In this document: positions 55,122-62,975 of the stretch, piece by piece
Numbering within the stretch: the stretch's first letter is position 1
Layout: each line of letters begins with the position of its first letter
Assembly: GCA_024640565.1 (NCBI GenBank)
Contig: JAHEET010000006.1
Location: 62,001-126,000 of the forward strand
DNA: 64,000 nucleotides
Source: Flavobacteriaceae bacterium
Lineage (GTDB): Bacteria > Bacteroidota > Bacteroidia > Flavobacteriales > Flavobacteriaceae
Direction of reading: 5' to 3'
Notes under the pieces: model-generated
Seen by the model: only the letters and a program-made list of their open reading frames with translations
Told to the model about the DNA's origin: nothing
The model's database searches: none
Program-made: the position numbers and the translations under genes

Positions 55122-55415
55122 TTAAACGAACTGTTGCACCATACCAATCAAGGTATTGGCATCTTGCTCTCCTGTTTGGCGCCATTTCATTTCGCCATTT
55201 TTATAGATCATAAAAGTAGGATTGCCTTTGACTCGCAAAGCTTCTGCAAGGGGTTCATTCTTTTTAATGTCAATTTTAATCACTTTAGCACTGTCACCTA
55301 AAGCAGCAGCAACGTCGCGTAATGTTTCGACACCATTATCGATGTCATCCCAATCGAAATAGAAATCGATTAGAACAGGTTTTTCAACACTTATTAACTC
55401 ACCAAATTTTGTCAT
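55122..55415 (-). CDS. Thioredoxin-fold protein without the CxxC motif
   Basis: A 97-residue protein with a complete thioredoxin fold: the PVLIDFYFDWDD strand/loop (13-24), AKVIKIDIKKNEPLAEALRV (about 49-68), the cis-Pro segment KGNPTFMIYKNGE (about 69-81) and GEQDANTL at the end. Where thioredoxins have W-C-G-P-C this protein has W22-D-D-I-D26, so both catalytic Cys are Asp and there is no Cys in the protein. It cannot do thiol-disulfide exchange in the usual way; a binding or scaffold role is likely. The closest relatives I know of in flavobacteria also lack the motif. A metallophosphoesterase lies 87 nt upstream on the same strand. Confidence 0.85.
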   Translation of the reverse strand: MTKFGELISVEKPVLIDFYFDWDDIDNGVETLRDVAAALGDSAKVIKIDIKKNEPLAEALRVKGNPTFMIYKNGEMKWRQTGEQDANTLIGMVQQFV

Positions 55416-55502
55416 TCTACAAAGTATTTATGGGGTCGTAATATTTAAATTACGAGACAATAGTCTACAAAGATACAAAAATCTAATTGAATCGACTGAT
55501 TA

Positions 55503-56720
55503 TCAACCTTTCCTCAACGTAATAACGGTTATTTCTGGCCAAATTCCAACACGTCCAGGAAAGGCATGATAACCAAAACCACGATTAACATTAATGTATC
55601 TTCCGCCCTCTTGATACAAACCAGCCCATTGTTTGTAGACATACTTTGAAGGACTCCATTTAATCCATCCCGGAATTTCAATTCCCATTTGCAAACCGTG
55701 TGTATGTCCACTTAAAGTCAACTGATAATTGAATGGATTTTGTTTTACGTTATACTCCCAATGGCTTGGATCGTGCGACATTAAAATCTTAAAATCTTCT
55801 TTTTTAACTTCTTTGGCAGCTTTCTCAAGGTCGCCTGATTGGTTAAATCCTTTCCCCCAATTTTCAACCCCCAAAAGGGCAATTTTTTGGCCATCTTTTT
55901 CCAAATAACGGTGTGCATCCAACAATAAATCAAAGCCTATTTTTTTGTGAATGTCTTTTACATCCTGGAAATTCTTTGCTTTATCTACTGGACTTTTCCA
56001 ATCCATATAATCGCCATAATCATGATTTCCAAGGATAGAAAATTTTCCAGATTTGGCCTCTAATTTGTCAAAGACATCAATCCAATTGTCCATTTCGTCG
56101 GCCTTATTGTTTACAATATCTCCAGTAAAGAGCAAAATGTCGGATTGTTGCTCATTGATTAAATCAACTCCATACTGTATTTTTTCTTTGTTGGTGAAGC
56201 TTCCGGAGTGGATGTCCGAAATTTGCGTAATGGTAAAACCATCAAATGCCGAAGGCAAATCTGGAAACTTTAGATTGTATTTAATGACCTTATAGTTGTA
56301 CTTTCCTTGAATGATTCCATAAATAAAGGAGGCAAAAGGAAGGGCTGCCAAACCTAATGCAATTTGAGAAATAAATTTTCTTCTGCTTGCAATGGGCTGG
56401 GTTTCTCCAGAAAAGAGTGCGGAAAATAGTTTTAAAAACAATCGATAAATATCCTCTCCAAACAAGACTAATAAAATGACAATTTTTGGCAATAAAACTG
56501 TTAGCAGGAGCCCCATTGCCATTTGAAACTGGGGCGTTTGCCCTTGAGTTCTGTCATAGGTAAGTGCTGTATATAAAAAGTTGAAATAGACGGCAAGGCT
56601 TACAAATATCCATGAATAACGTATCATTTTACTTTTTGAAACGGTTTTCAGGGCCTGAAATGCATACAATTCCAGAAGCACTACAACCAACAACAAGACA
56701 ATCATTCCAATCCAACGCAT
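55503..56720 (-). CDS. Membrane-anchored metallophosphoesterase
   Basis: A 405-residue calcineurin-like phosphoesterase with about four membrane helices in the first 150 residues and a soluble catalytic domain after. The metal motifs are all present: TQISDIHSG (DxH, about 182-190), LLFTGDIVNNKADE (GD, about 217-230), FSILGNHDYGDY (GNHD, about 246-257), LMSHDPSHWE (about 323) and LSGHTHGLQMG (GHTH, about 345). The ATG at 56720 begins MRWIGMIVLLLVVVLLELY; the earlier one at 56768 adds a hydrophilic stretch not typical of the family. It resembles YkuE/lipid A-type phosphodiesterases; the substrate is unknown. Confidence 0.9.
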   Translation of the reverse strand: MRWIGMIVLLLVVVLLELYAFQALKTVSKSKMIRYSWIFVSLAVYFNFLYTALTYDRTQGQTPQFQMAMGLLLTVLLPKIVILLVLFGEDIYRLFLKLFSALFSGETQPIASRRKFISQIALGLAALPFASFIYGIIQGKYNYKVIKYNLKFPDLPSAFDGFTITQISDIHSGSFTNKEKIQYGVDLINEQQSDILLFTGDIVNNKADEMDNWIDVFDKLEAKSGKFSILGNHDYGDYMDWKSPVDKAKNFQDVKDIHKKIGFDLLLDAHRYLEKDGQKIALLGVENWGKGFNQSGDLEKAAKEVKKEDFKILMSHDPSHWEYNVKQNPFNYQLTLSGHTHGLQMGIEIPGWIKWSPSKYVYKQWAGLYQEGGRYINVNRGFGYHAFPGRVGIWPEITVITLRKG

Positions 56721-56883
56721 ACAAATACTGTTTTTATAAAATTGAACAAATATAGCGTTTAAACACAAATGAATTTGAACATCCTGTGAAAGTTTTGTAG
56801 CTTTACTGCTGTGACTATTTTTATGGATAAAATTGTTTTATCTGTCTTCAATCTCACAGCCCTAAATCGCCAAAAAAAATCCA

Positions 56884-59724
56884 ATGTCAGATCAAAAAAG
56901 AGTTTTTTTAGTAGATGCTTTTGCACTAATTTTTAGAGGATATTATGCGTTTATAAAAAACCCGCGAATCAATTCCAAAGGATTGGATACTTCTGCTATT
57001 ATGGGTTTTATGAATTCTCTTTTGGATGTTATTAAACGTGAAAGGCCAGATTATCTGGCGGTTTGTTTTGACAAAGGCGGCAGTGTAGATCGTATAGAAA
57101 TGTTTGAAGCCTATAAAGCCAATAGAGATGAAACTCCTGAAGCCATTAAAATTGCGGTTCCTTACATTCAAGAAATTCTAAAAGCCATGCACATTCCCAT
57201 TATGGTGAAAGAGGGTTTTGAAGCAGATGATGTTATTGGTACGCTCTCAAAGCAAGCAGAAAAAGAAGGGTTTAAAACGTATATGGTCACACCCGACAAG
57301 GATTTTGCCCAATTGGTCTCTGAAAATATTTTTATGTACAAGCCACGTTTTGGAGGTGGATATGAGGTATGGGGAGTCCCAGAAGTACAAGAAAAATTTG
57401 GCGTAGAAACTCCTGAGCAAGTGATTGATTTTCTGGGAATGATGGGCGATTCTGCAGACAACATTCCAGGACTACCCGGTGTTGGAGAAAAAACAGCCAA
57501 AAAGTTTTTGGCAAATTATGGTTCGATGGAGAATTTGCTGGACAACACCCATGAGCTCAAAGGAAAACTCAAAGAAAAAGTAGAAGCTGCCAAAGAATTA
57601 GGATTGCTTTCAAAAAAATTGGCTACCATTATGTTGGACGTTCCGGTCAGTTTCCATGCCAAAGATTTTGAATTGGAGCAACCCGATTTAGAAAAAGTAA
57701 CCACTCTTTTCAACGCGTTAGAGTTTCGGAATTTACTGGTAAATTTTACGCGAACCTTCGCTGAGAAAACAACGGATACCGATGCGAAAGCAACTACGGA
57801 AAAACAAAAAACAGTTGTAAAAGCAAGTTCCTCCCCTACAGATGGACAATTTGATTTGTTTGCTGCACCTGGCAGTGGAAGTGTTTCTGAAGAAGAAGTT
57901 GCTGCGGGTTTTAAAACCATTGAAAACACCAGTCATTTTTACCAACATATAGATTCTCCTTTGTCCAGAAAATTATTATTGAAGAAATTACTGCAACAAA
58001 AAGCGGTTTGTTTTGATACGGAAACGACGGGATTAAAAGCGCTTGAAGTAGAATTGATTGGAATTGCTTTTTCTTATGAAATTGGAAAAGGGTATTATGT
58101 TTCCTTTCCAGAAGATCAAAAAGAAACGGAGGCCATTTTAGACGAATTTCGTCCTTTTTTTGAGGCCGACCATATTGAAAAAATTGGGCACAATTTAAAA
58201 TATGACCTCAAAGTATTGTCCAACTACAACCTGACTGTAAAAGGGAAATTGTTTGATACCATGATTGCCCATTACCTCATCAATCCCGACATGCGCCACA
58301 ATATGGACATGCTTGCTGAAACGTACTTAAACTACCAACCCGTTTCTATTACAGCATTGATTGGAAATAAAGGAAAAAACCAATTATCGATGCGCCAAGT
58401 ACCGCTGGCAGACCAAACCGAATATGCAGTAGAAGACGCAGACATTACCTTGCAATTAAAAGAACACTTCACCAAAGAATTGGAAAGTGGCAATGTAGCT
58501 GCACTTTTTAACGATGTGGAGCTTCCGTTGGTTGCTGTGCTCACGGCAATGGAAATTGAAGGGATCAACATCAACGTAGATTTCTTAAAAGAATTATCGG
58601 GAAGTTTAACCGCAGATATTGAACGACTGGAGAAAGGGATTTATGAGCAAGCTGGTGAAGAATTTAACATTGCATCGCCAAAACAATTGGGAATTGTATT
58701 GTTTGAAAACATGCAATTGGTTGCCAAACCAAAAAAGACAAAAACAGGACAATATTCTACCGCTGAAGACGTGCTTTCTTTCTTGGCCAAAGACCATCAA
58801 ATTATTAGAGACATTCAAGAATACCGCCAATATAAAAAATTACAAAGTACCTATGTAGATGCTTTGCCCAATGAGGTGAATCCAAAAACAGGAAGAATTC
58901 ACACCCAATACATGCAGGCGGTGGCTGCTACGGGTAGATTGAGTTCAAACAACCCAAATTTACAGAACATCCCCATCCGAACCAAACGCGGACAAGAGGT
59001 GCGAAAATCATTTGTCCCTAGAGATGAAAGTCATGTGCTTCTTGCAGCCGATTATTCTCAAATTGAATTGCGGATTATCGCGGCATTAAGTGAGGAGGAA
59101 ACCATGATAAATGCTTTTAAGAACGGCGAGGACATTCATGCATCTACAGCTGCAAAAGTATTTGATGTACCCCTTGCGGAAGTAACCCGAGAACAACGTA
59201 GCAATGCAAAAACTGTTAATTTTGGAATTGTCTATGGGGTGTCTGCTTTCGGATTGAGCAATCAGACCGATTTAAGCCGAAGTGAAGCTAAGGAACTCAT
59301 AGACAACTATTATAAAACCTATCCAAAATTAAAAGCCTATATGGCGGCTCAGGTAGATTTTGCACGTGCAAAAGGCTATGTAGAAACGGTTTTAAAAAGA
59401 CGTCGCTATTTAAAAGACATCAATTCGCAAAATGCTATGGTGAGAAATGGCGCGGAAAGAAATGCCGTGAATGCACCAATACAGGGGTCTGCTGCCGACA
59501 TCATCAAATTGGCAATGATTAACATTCACAAACGCTTTGAAAAAGAAAATTTCAAATCGAAAATGTTGTTGCAAGTGCATGATGAATTGGTTTTTGACGC
59601 ACACAAAGATGAGCTAGACATCATTCGCCCGATTATCAAATATGAAATGGAAAATGCCTTTTCAATGAGCGTTCCTTTGGATGTGGAGTTGGGGACGGGG
59701 CTCAATTGGCTAGAGGCGCATTAA
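56884..59724 (+). CDS. polA: DNA polymerase I
   Basis: A 946-residue repair and Okazaki-fragment-processing polymerase. Its domains are 5'-3' exonuclease (1-about 300; RVFLVDAFALIFRGYYAFIK, GFEADDVIGTLS, GDSADNIPGLPGVGEKTA), 3'-5' exonuclease (about 360-550; CFDTETTGL, HNLKYDLKVL, and YAVEDADIT) with DEDD-type acidic residues retained, and the polymerase domain (about 580-946; DYSQIELRIIAALS motif A, RSNAKTVNFGIVYGVSAFGL motif B, and LLQVHDELVFD motif C). All three activities look intact. It stands alone with its own upstream region; the small decayed gene follows 11 nt after the stop. Confidence 0.97.
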   Translation: MSDQKRVFLVDAFALIFRGYYAFIKNPRINSKGLDTSAIMGFMNSLLDVIKRERPDYLAVCFDKGGSVDRIEMFEAYKANRDETPEAIKIAVPYIQEILKAMHIPIMVKEGFEADDVIGTLSKQAEKEGFKTYMVTPDKDFAQLVSENIFMYKPRFGGGYEVWGVPEVQEKFGVETPEQVIDFLGMMGDSADNIPGLPGVGEKTAKKFLANYGSMENLLDNTHELKGKLKEKVEAAKELGLLSKKLATIMLDVPVSFHAKDFELEQPDLEKVTTLFNALEFRNLLVNFTRTFAEKTTDTDAKATTEKQKTVVKASSSPTDGQFDLFAAPGSGSVSEEEVAAGFKTIENTSHFYQHIDSPLSRKLLLKKLLQQKAVCFDTETTGLKALEVELIGIAFSYEIGKGYYVSFPEDQKETEAILDEFRPFFEADHIEKIGHNLKYDLKVLSNYNLTVKGKLFDTMIAHYLINPDMRHNMDMLAETYLNYQPVSITALIGNKGKNQLSMRQVPLADQTEYAVEDADITLQLKEHFTKELESGNVAALFNDVELPLVAVLTAMEIEGININVDFLKELSGSLTADIERLEKGIYEQAGEEFNIASPKQLGIVLFENMQLVAKPKKTKTGQYSTAEDVLSFLAKDHQIIRDIQEYRQYKKLQSTYVDALPNEVNPKTGRIHTQYMQAVAATGRLSSNNPNLQNIPIRTKRGQEVRKSFVPRDESHVLLAADYSQIELRIIAALSEEETMINAFKNGEDIHASTAAKVFDVPLAEVTREQRSNAKTVNFGIVYGVSAFGLSNQTDLSRSEAKELIDNYYKTYPKLKAYMAAQVDFARAKGYVETVLKRRRYLKDINSQNAMVRNGAERNAVNAPIQGSAADIIKLAMINIHKRFEKENFKSKMLLQVHDELVFDAHKDELDIIRPIIKYEMENAFSMSVPLDVELGTGLNWLEAH

Positions 59725-59735
59725 GAGCCTAGAAA

Positions 59736-59927
59736 ATGGAATTAGATTATATTGAAAACGTAAATGGGCTGGAGGAGCATGTTGTTCGACTGTAAAACTT
59801 CAACATGGCGGAAGCCATTCAATTTAGAGCACTTCTTATAGAAACCATTATGGAGAAGCAACAACCATTAGATTTGTCTCAAGTAGCTTTTATAAAACCT
59901 CGTAATTGCAATTTAATTTTAGGTTAA
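59736..59927 (+). pseudogene. Decayed small gene after polA (in-frame stop, truncated end)
   Basis: From the ATG at 59736 one frame runs 64 codons with a coding-like sequence, MELDYIENVNGLEEHVVRL, then a TAA at 59793-59795, then NFNMAEAIQFRALLIETIME and on to LSQVAFIKPRNCNLILG and a final stop. Continuity of sense across the internal stop suggests one former gene. It resembles small flavobacterial proteins of the VRLYDF...NCNL type that I recognise only loosely, and these normally run on well past NCNL, so the 3' end also seems lost. No function is assigned. Confidence 0.55.
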
Positions 59928-59939
59928 CCGGATCATTTA

Positions 59940-61031
59940 ATGAAGCATTTGCACTCCCTATTCCTATTTATTTCACTTTTAGCATCCAGTGCTTTGAACG
60001 CACAGTGCGAAAATGTCACATTGGAAAATCTTACAAATCCGGGTCCCTATGAAATAGCAACGCTTACCGAAGCCGACGGAATTCGAAACGGACCTGACTA
60101 TGCGGGTGCCACAATTTACTACCCAACCAATGGAACAGGGCCTTATGCAAGCATTGCAATGGTTCCAGGCTTTACAGCACTTCCCTCCAGTATAGAAGAA
60201 TGGGGACCTTTCTATGCATCTCATGGAATTGTGACCATTATTATTGGGACCAACTCCTTGGTAGATCTCCCAGAAGCGCGCGCCAATGCATTGTTGGATG
60301 CATTAGAAACGATCAAACAAGAAAATACTCGCAGCGCATCACCGCTAGAAGGGGCACTGAATACCAACCAATTGGCAGTAAGTGGCATGTCTATGGGCGG
60401 CGGCGGCGCACAAAGAGCGGCAGTGCTAGACAACAGCATTTCAGCAGTAGTAGCCTTGTGCCCTTATCTTAATAGTCCGGCACTCAATCACGATGTACCC
60501 TTACTCATCTTTAGTGGCGAAGAAGATCTGGTAGCACCGTCCTCAGAACACGCAAATGTGCATTACAACAGTACGCCAAATACCACAGACAAACTCCTAT
60601 TTGAGGTTGTCAACGGCAACCATTTTGTTGCAAACTCACCCAGTGGAAGTGAAGGAGTTATTGGTCAAGTTGCACTTTCATGGCTAAAATTGCAACTTGA
60701 AGAAAAGGAATGCTACTGTCCGTTGCTTACAAACAACCTATTGCTAAACCCGCCTGCTGCATCCAATGTTCTCCAAAATTTTGAATGTGAAGCCTTAGGC
60801 ATAAACCCTATAGCGCAAGCAATTGGATACTCTCCGAATCCAACAAAAAATACCGTCACTTTGAACATTACAGAAAAGGTTCTTTTCGAACTCTTTTCAC
60901 CACTTGGACAAAGCCTATTAAAAAATGAACTTACCCCAGCGAACAATCAAATAGATGTGTCAGCTTTTCCAACAGGTATTTACTACTTAAGAATTAAAAA
61001 CAAAACAATGAAACTCATAAAAGTGGATTAA
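59940..61031 (+). CDS. Secreted PETase/cutinase-like polyester hydrolase with T9SS sorting domain
   Basis: A 363-residue secreted alpha/beta hydrolase. The parts are: signal peptide (1-22, ending LNAQ), hydrolase domain (about 25-258), a cysteine-bearing linker (C258, C260, C283) and a type IX secretion C-terminal domain (about 296-363; YSPNPTKNTVTLNITEK, FPTGIYYLRIKNKTMKLIKV). The catalytic elements match PET-hydrolase/cutinase-type enzymes: GATIYYPTN (56-64), VPGFTA with F78 at the oxyanion position, SSIEEWGPFYASHG (83-96), GTNSLVDLPEAR (103-114), nucleophile S151 in GMSMGGGG, acid D196 in FSGEEDLVAP and H228 in NGNHFVANS. Met150 replaces the usual Trp or His beside Ser, and the extra PETase disulfide (C203-C239 of the Ideonella enzyme) is absent. 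The substrate is unproven. Confidence 0.82.
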   Translation: MKHLHSLFLFISLLASSALNAQCENVTLENLTNPGPYEIATLTEADGIRNGPDYAGATIYYPTNGTGPYASIAMVPGFTALPSSIEEWGPFYASHGIVTIIIGTNSLVDLPEARANALLDALETIKQENTRSASPLEGALNTNQLAVSGMSMGGGGAQRAAVLDNSISAVVALCPYLNSPALNHDVPLLIFSGEEDLVAPSSEHANVHYNSTPNTTDKLLFEVVNGNHFVANSPSGSEGVIGQVALSWLKLQLEEKECYCPLLTNNLLLNPPAASNVLQNFECEALGINPIAQAIGYSPNPTKNTVTLNITEKVLFELFSPLGQSLLKNELTPANNQIDVSAFPTGIYYLRIKNKTMKLIKVD

Positions 61032-61111
61032 TTGTTGCAAAAACGTTCTTACAAATAGGATTTAAATACCGCGAATTAATGTATATTTCGTGCAGATTTT
61101 AATGTGAAATT

Positions 61112-62959
61112 ATGGAAGGGAATTCAATAAAAAATTATCTAGAAACGCTCATAGAAAATATACCAACAGCCTGGTTAGATTTAACAACTCACCGCCTTGA
61201 TATTTATAATGAATCGTTGGCAAAAGCTGAATTTTTAGAGCAGTTTGAAGTATTATTTAACACAAAAAACTCAGAGACAAAAGCACTTCAAAAATTACCA
61301 ACAGCTTATGATTATATTCGGTTGGGACATCCTTTGTCTTGTGTTTTGGAATGGAGTATTGCCAAATTGAACACCCTAAAATCAGAAAATGTCATTAGTT
61401 TTTCGTCACAAACAATGCCTATTTTGGCAATTCTAAGAACCAATGCATTCGCAGATAAAAAAACTCAAATTCTATATTCAGGGACACACCCCTCCTTTTT
61501 AGATACCGATGTTCTAACGCGGGTATATGGCTATCAATTTGAATTAAAGCAGTTGGAAAGTAGCACTGCCATTCCTCCTTTTGATGGAAGTACAGTTTTC
61601 ATTGCAGCACAACAAGAACTTTCTCTTTTTGAATTTCATAAAAACTGTGATTTTATCATTCATAATTATGGGGAACTCGGAAGTATTTTGGCTATAAATG
61701 GAGCTCACAATGAAGCAGCTATTTCAGCCATACAGCACGTTCGGAGAAGAGAAACCATTGCCATGACACCCGCCCATTCACTTACAGCTTTAAAACGTAT
61801 CGTAGGACAAGCAGATTTAGATACTGAAACAACAGATTGCAAAGCCAACAAAACACTGGTTTTAGATGCAATTCAAAAAATTACTGGAACAAGCACCACA
61901 CCCTTAGTAGGGTCTAGTGGGCTCTCGATTCAATATGCAATTATGATGGGATTGGTGCACGATGCCTTGGATACACATCCTGGAAAGCCAATTAAAATTG
62001 TGGTGCCTCCCAATTGCTATGGAGGTACCAATGACCAAGCAAGGCGCGTTGCTGCCTGTCTAAAAAACGTGGAAGTCGTGGATTTACTCGTAGATGGTGA
62101 AAATGACATGGTGCAAAGCATTGAACATGTTTTAGAGGCAATTGCAACAGAAGATGCAGTACCGTTTATCATTGCAGAAATTCCAACAAACCCTCGCGTA
62201 GAAGTTCCAGATTTACTAAAATTGAAAGCTGTTTTAAGCGCAACACGCAATACAGAAAGTGGTAAGAAGGCCATTGATCCCGTTTTTATTTTAGACCAAA
62301 CATTCTGTCCCAATGTGCGCTTTCTTGGTAGAGATGAAATCCTTTCCTCAGTGCGAACAATTTCATATGTTAGTGGATCAAAATTTCCAAGTGGTGGAAA
62401 ATGTACGGCTGGATATTGTGTGGGAAATCACAAGACCAATGCATTGATGAAAAAAATAGCACAACATTTAGAAATCTGCGACAACCAAGCCACAGCACTT
62501 CAAATGAAGCGCTTAGCAAAGCAATTGCCTTCAATGAATCAAAGAATTAAAGCCGCCTATCTGAATACACGTGCTTTTGTATCTTACATTCAAGAAACAT
62601 TGCCCGAAGCAATAATTAATTTTGTTTCTGAAGCCTTGGCAAACCAAGGATTTACCCCATCTGTTTTTTCATTAGACCTCCCAACTAAAGGAGCGACAGC
62701 AGAAAAAAGAGAGGAGTACAAACGAAGGTTGAACCATCAACTAATCCAGTTAATGATTACTGAAATTCCAAATGAAAGCAAGTATTGTGTAAGTTACGGT
62801 CAGTTAAACGGAGTGTATTGGACCATTCCTGCCACCTCAACACAGGGAACTACCAAAGAAGGTGACAAAGATTATATTGCACGGGTAGCACTATCTCCAA
62901 ACATGGATTTGGAACTGCATAAAAAAATATTTTCAGCATTTGTTGCAACCATTTCTTAA
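61112..62959 (+). CDS. Long PLP-dependent enzyme of the Cys/Met metabolism (cystathionine gamma-synthase-like) type
   Basis: A 615-residue protein in which about residues 260-615 form a type I PLP-dependent fold resembling cystathionine gamma-synthases and lyases: LVGSSGLSIQYAIMMGLVHD (about 267-286), VPPNCYGGTNDQARRVAA (about 299-316), IIAEIPTNPRVEVPDL (about 353-368), FILDQTFCPNVRFLG (about 394-408) and the PLP lysine in ISYVSGSKFPSGGKCTAGYC (about 419-438). The first 250 residues are extra compared with the 380-400-residue classical enzymes and match nothing I can name with confidence. The reaction is therefore unsure. It precedes a pseudouridine synthase gene by 16 nt. Confidence 0.78.
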   Translation: MEGNSIKNYLETLIENIPTAWLDLTTHRLDIYNESLAKAEFLEQFEVLFNTKNSETKALQKLPTAYDYIRLGHPLSCVLEWSIAKLNTLKSENVISFSSQTMPILAILRTNAFADKKTQILYSGTHPSFLDTDVLTRVYGYQFELKQLESSTAIPPFDGSTVFIAAQQELSLFEFHKNCDFIIHNYGELGSILAINGAHNEAAISAIQHVRRRETIAMTPAHSLTALKRIVGQADLDTETTDCKANKTLVLDAIQKITGTSTTPLVGSSGLSIQYAIMMGLVHDALDTHPGKPIKIVVPPNCYGGTNDQARRVAACLKNVEVVDLLVDGENDMVQSIEHVLEAIATEDAVPFIIAEIPTNPRVEVPDLLKLKAVLSATRNTESGKKAIDPVFILDQTFCPNVRFLGRDEILSSVRTISYVSGSKFPSGGKCTAGYCVGNHKTNALMKKIAQHLEICDNQATALQMKRLAKQLPSMNQRIKAAYLNTRAFVSYIQETLPEAIINFVSEALANQGFTPSVFSLDLPTKGATAEKREEYKRRLNHQLIQLMITEIPNESKYCVSYGQLNGVYWTIPATSTQGTTKEGDKDYIARVALSPNMDLELHKKIFSAFVATIS

Positions 62960-62975
62960 AAGAAAAAACGATTCA

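Noticed and set aside
55044..55301. Plus-strand open frame across the thioredoxin-like gene
   Set aside because: It is antisense to the well-supported thioredoxin fold and overlaps the DUF2723 terminator; no family resemblance.
56721..56768. Longer metallophosphoesterase starting at 56768
   Set aside because: The 16 extra residues are not typical; the MRWIG start puts the first membrane helix at the N-terminus.
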